A stretch of 64,000 nucleotides of DNA from Hyphomonas sp. GTDB taxonomy: Bacteria; Pseudomonadota; Alphaproteobacteria; Caulobacterales; Hyphomonadaceae. Below the pieces are notes generated by a model. It had not been told where the DNA came from, did no database searches, and worked only from the letters and a program-made list of their open reading frames with translations. Made by a program: the position numbers and the translations under genes. The stretch lies in NCBI GenBank assembly GCA_020638455.1, contig JACKIK010000002.1, forward strand, positions 1-64,000, in the 5' to 3' direction. This document shows, one piece after another, positions 62,861 to 64,000 of the stretch (within the stretch, counting starts at the first letter, position 1; each line of letters opens with the position of its first letter).

Positions 62861-63824
62861 CGACGAGAACTTTTCCGACAATGGATCTCGAACTCATCGC
62901 TGCGAACGCGTCCTTTGCCTCATTGAATGCAAATACGCGCTCGATCACCGGCTTGATGGAGCCGTTCTCATACATCTCGAACAATTCAGCGAAGTTCTGC
63001 CGAACGGCCGCCGGTTCATGCTGAAAGAACGACTGGTAGTTTACGCCGACGACAGAGCTCTCTTTCAGCAGCGCCAGGTTCGTCTGGTACATGGCGATGT
63101 CTCCACTTGCGAAGCCGACGATCAGCACACGGGAGTTGCGGGCAACGCTCCGGCAGGCCTGTTCCAGCAGTGGTCCGCCCACGGGATCGAAAATCACATC
63201 CACACCTGCAGGGGCCAATTCCTTAAGACGCGCGCGCAAGTCCTCGGTGCTGAGATCGATGATTTCGGCAAATCCCATTGCCTTCAGGGCATCGGTTTTT
63301 CGCATCGACCCGACGGCGCCGATAACGCGGGCGCCCATTGCCTGGCCAAGTTGCATGGCGGCCATGCCGACCCCGCCCGATGCGCCCAGTACCAGCAGAG
63401 TTTCTCCCGGCTTGAGCTGGCCTCTCTGCTTCAGCCCATAATAGGCCGTCGTGTGCCCGCCCTGGAACACAGATGCTGTCCGCATGTCCATACTGTCCGG
63501 AATAGGCACTACGGTCTTTGCAGGTGCAGTGACGATTTCGCTGAGCCCACCGAAGAAAACTGTCGCCATGACCCTTTGCCCCTCGGCAATGCCGGTCACG
63601 CCTTCGCCGATGGCTGCGATTGTGCCCGATACTTCGCCGCCTGGCGCGAACGGCAAGGGTGGTTTCATCTGGTAACGGCCCTGAATCATCAGGACGTCCG
63701 GAAAGTTGATACCGCAAGCGGAGACACGAATAGCGACCTGACCGGCGGTGGGTTCAGCGGCTGGAGCGTCTATGCATTCAAGATCCTGGACCGAGCCGGG
63801 CTTGGAGCATATCCAGGACTTCAT
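62847..63824 (-). CDS. NADPH:quinone oxidoreductase-like (MDR family)
   Basis: 325 residues. ACGINFPDVLMIQGRYQ, PFAPGGEVSGTIAAIGEGV and the nucleotide-binding LVLGASGGVGMAAMQLGQ mark the zinc-free quinone-reductase branch (no structural Cys cluster). It reduces enones or enoyl-CoA-like double bonds. First gene of the unit with the CoA ligase and hydratase. Confidence 0.92.
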   Translation of the reverse strand: MKSWICSKPGSVQDLECIDAPAAEPTAGQVAIRVSACGINFPDVLMIQGRYQMKPPLPFAPGGEVSGTIAAIGEGVTGIAEGQRVMATVFFGGLSEIVTAPAKTVVPIPDSMDMRTASVFQGGHTTAYYGLKQRGQLKPGETLLVLGASGGVGMAAMQLGQAMGARVIGAVGSMRKTDALKAMGFAEIIDLSTEDLRARLKELAPAGVDVIFDPVGGPLLEQACRSVARNSRVLIVGFASGDIAMYQTNLALLKESSVVGVNYQSFFQHEPAAVRQNFAELFEMYENGSIKPVIERVFAFNEAKDAFAAMSSRSIVGKVLVDVQS

Positions 63825-64000
63825 TTCTCAGGCCGCCTTTGCACCACTTCAGGAATGTCAAGAATATTGACTAAACTGACCTGAGCAAATTGCAAGGTCG
63901 AATTGGGCAAAAAGCGCACGTGGAATCCTGCGACCCCACTTTCAGTGGAGGGCTGGGCAAGATGCCTGTGGCGTCGCGGTCCGCCACACGCTCAGAATAC
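63825..64000. other. Right-edge non-coding sequence
   Basis: No gene, RNA or clear terminator seen in these 176 bases. A CoA-ligase-operon promoter would be expected here on the minus strand but I see no convincing boxes. Confidence 0.4.

Overview
The window reads as chromosome of a GC-rich alphaproteobacterium, most likely a member of the Hyphomonadaceae/Caulobacterales. Grounds: the block rplU-rpmA-acetyltransferases-obgE-proB, large TonB-dependent receptors in sugar and organic-acid clusters, an ECF sigma/ChrR-type pair, and FMN, acyl-CoA and glutathione enzymes typical of that group. All identifications are by eye from protein motifs; no database search was possible.

Layout. 0-1.7 kb: a tyrosine recombinase gene next to tRNA-Pro(TGG), so the left edge is probably the end of an integrated island. 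1.7-11.5 kb: core genome on the minus strand (tesB, RimK-like ligase, three GNATs, proB, obgE, rpmA, rplU), plus an acyl-CoA synthetase and a small zinc-ribbon gene on the plus strand, then tRNA-Ser(CGA). 11.5-17.5 kb: an IS3 relic, a 1630-residue Calx-beta/sugar-dehydrogenase/RTX-like protein, and an internally deleted IS6-family element. 17.6-26 kb: a five-gene minus-strand operon (TonB receptor, lipoprotein hydrolase, MFS carrier, FMN 2-hydroxyacid dehydrogenase, amidohydrolase) facing a TetR gene. A perfect palindrome fills the receptor promoter. IS6-like end relics lie on both sides.

26.4-40.2 kb: a glycan-use cluster: GH2, SGNH hydrolase, LacI, GPH-like MFS carrier, TonB receptor with a LacI-type operator just after its -10 box, terminator, GH3 lipoprotein, flavin-dependent halogenase, GH30 lipoprotein. 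Beta-glucan is a plausible substrate (GH30 plus GH3), but this is inference. 40.4-48.3 kb: two HCCA-isomerase/DsbA-like proteins, an exported formylglycine-generating enzyme, two long GST-like proteins, an SDR, a membrane-anchored sulfatase and a Crp/Fnr regulator. The sulfatase and its maturase both carry export signals, which suggests sulfatase maturation in the periplasm.

48.4-52.5 kb: an ECF sigma/ChrR-like pair diverging from a flavoprotein-DUF1365-DUF3833-like operon, with matched ECF-like promoters back to back; this resembles the singlet-oxygen/lipid-modification regulon of Rhodobacter, without the usual cyclopropane synthase. 52.6-60.4 kb: a NarL-type two-component pair and an autotransporter-like protein with eleven PKD/K319L-like repeats. 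60.5-63.8 kb: a quinone oxidoreductase-CoA ligase-enoyl-CoA hydratase operon.

The most notable points are the IS6-bracketed TetR/TonB operon, the halogenase inside a polysaccharide cluster, the exported FGE with its sulfatase and GSTs, the ChrR homologue that has lost its zinc ligands, and the repeated roughly 95-residue module of the large secreted protein.
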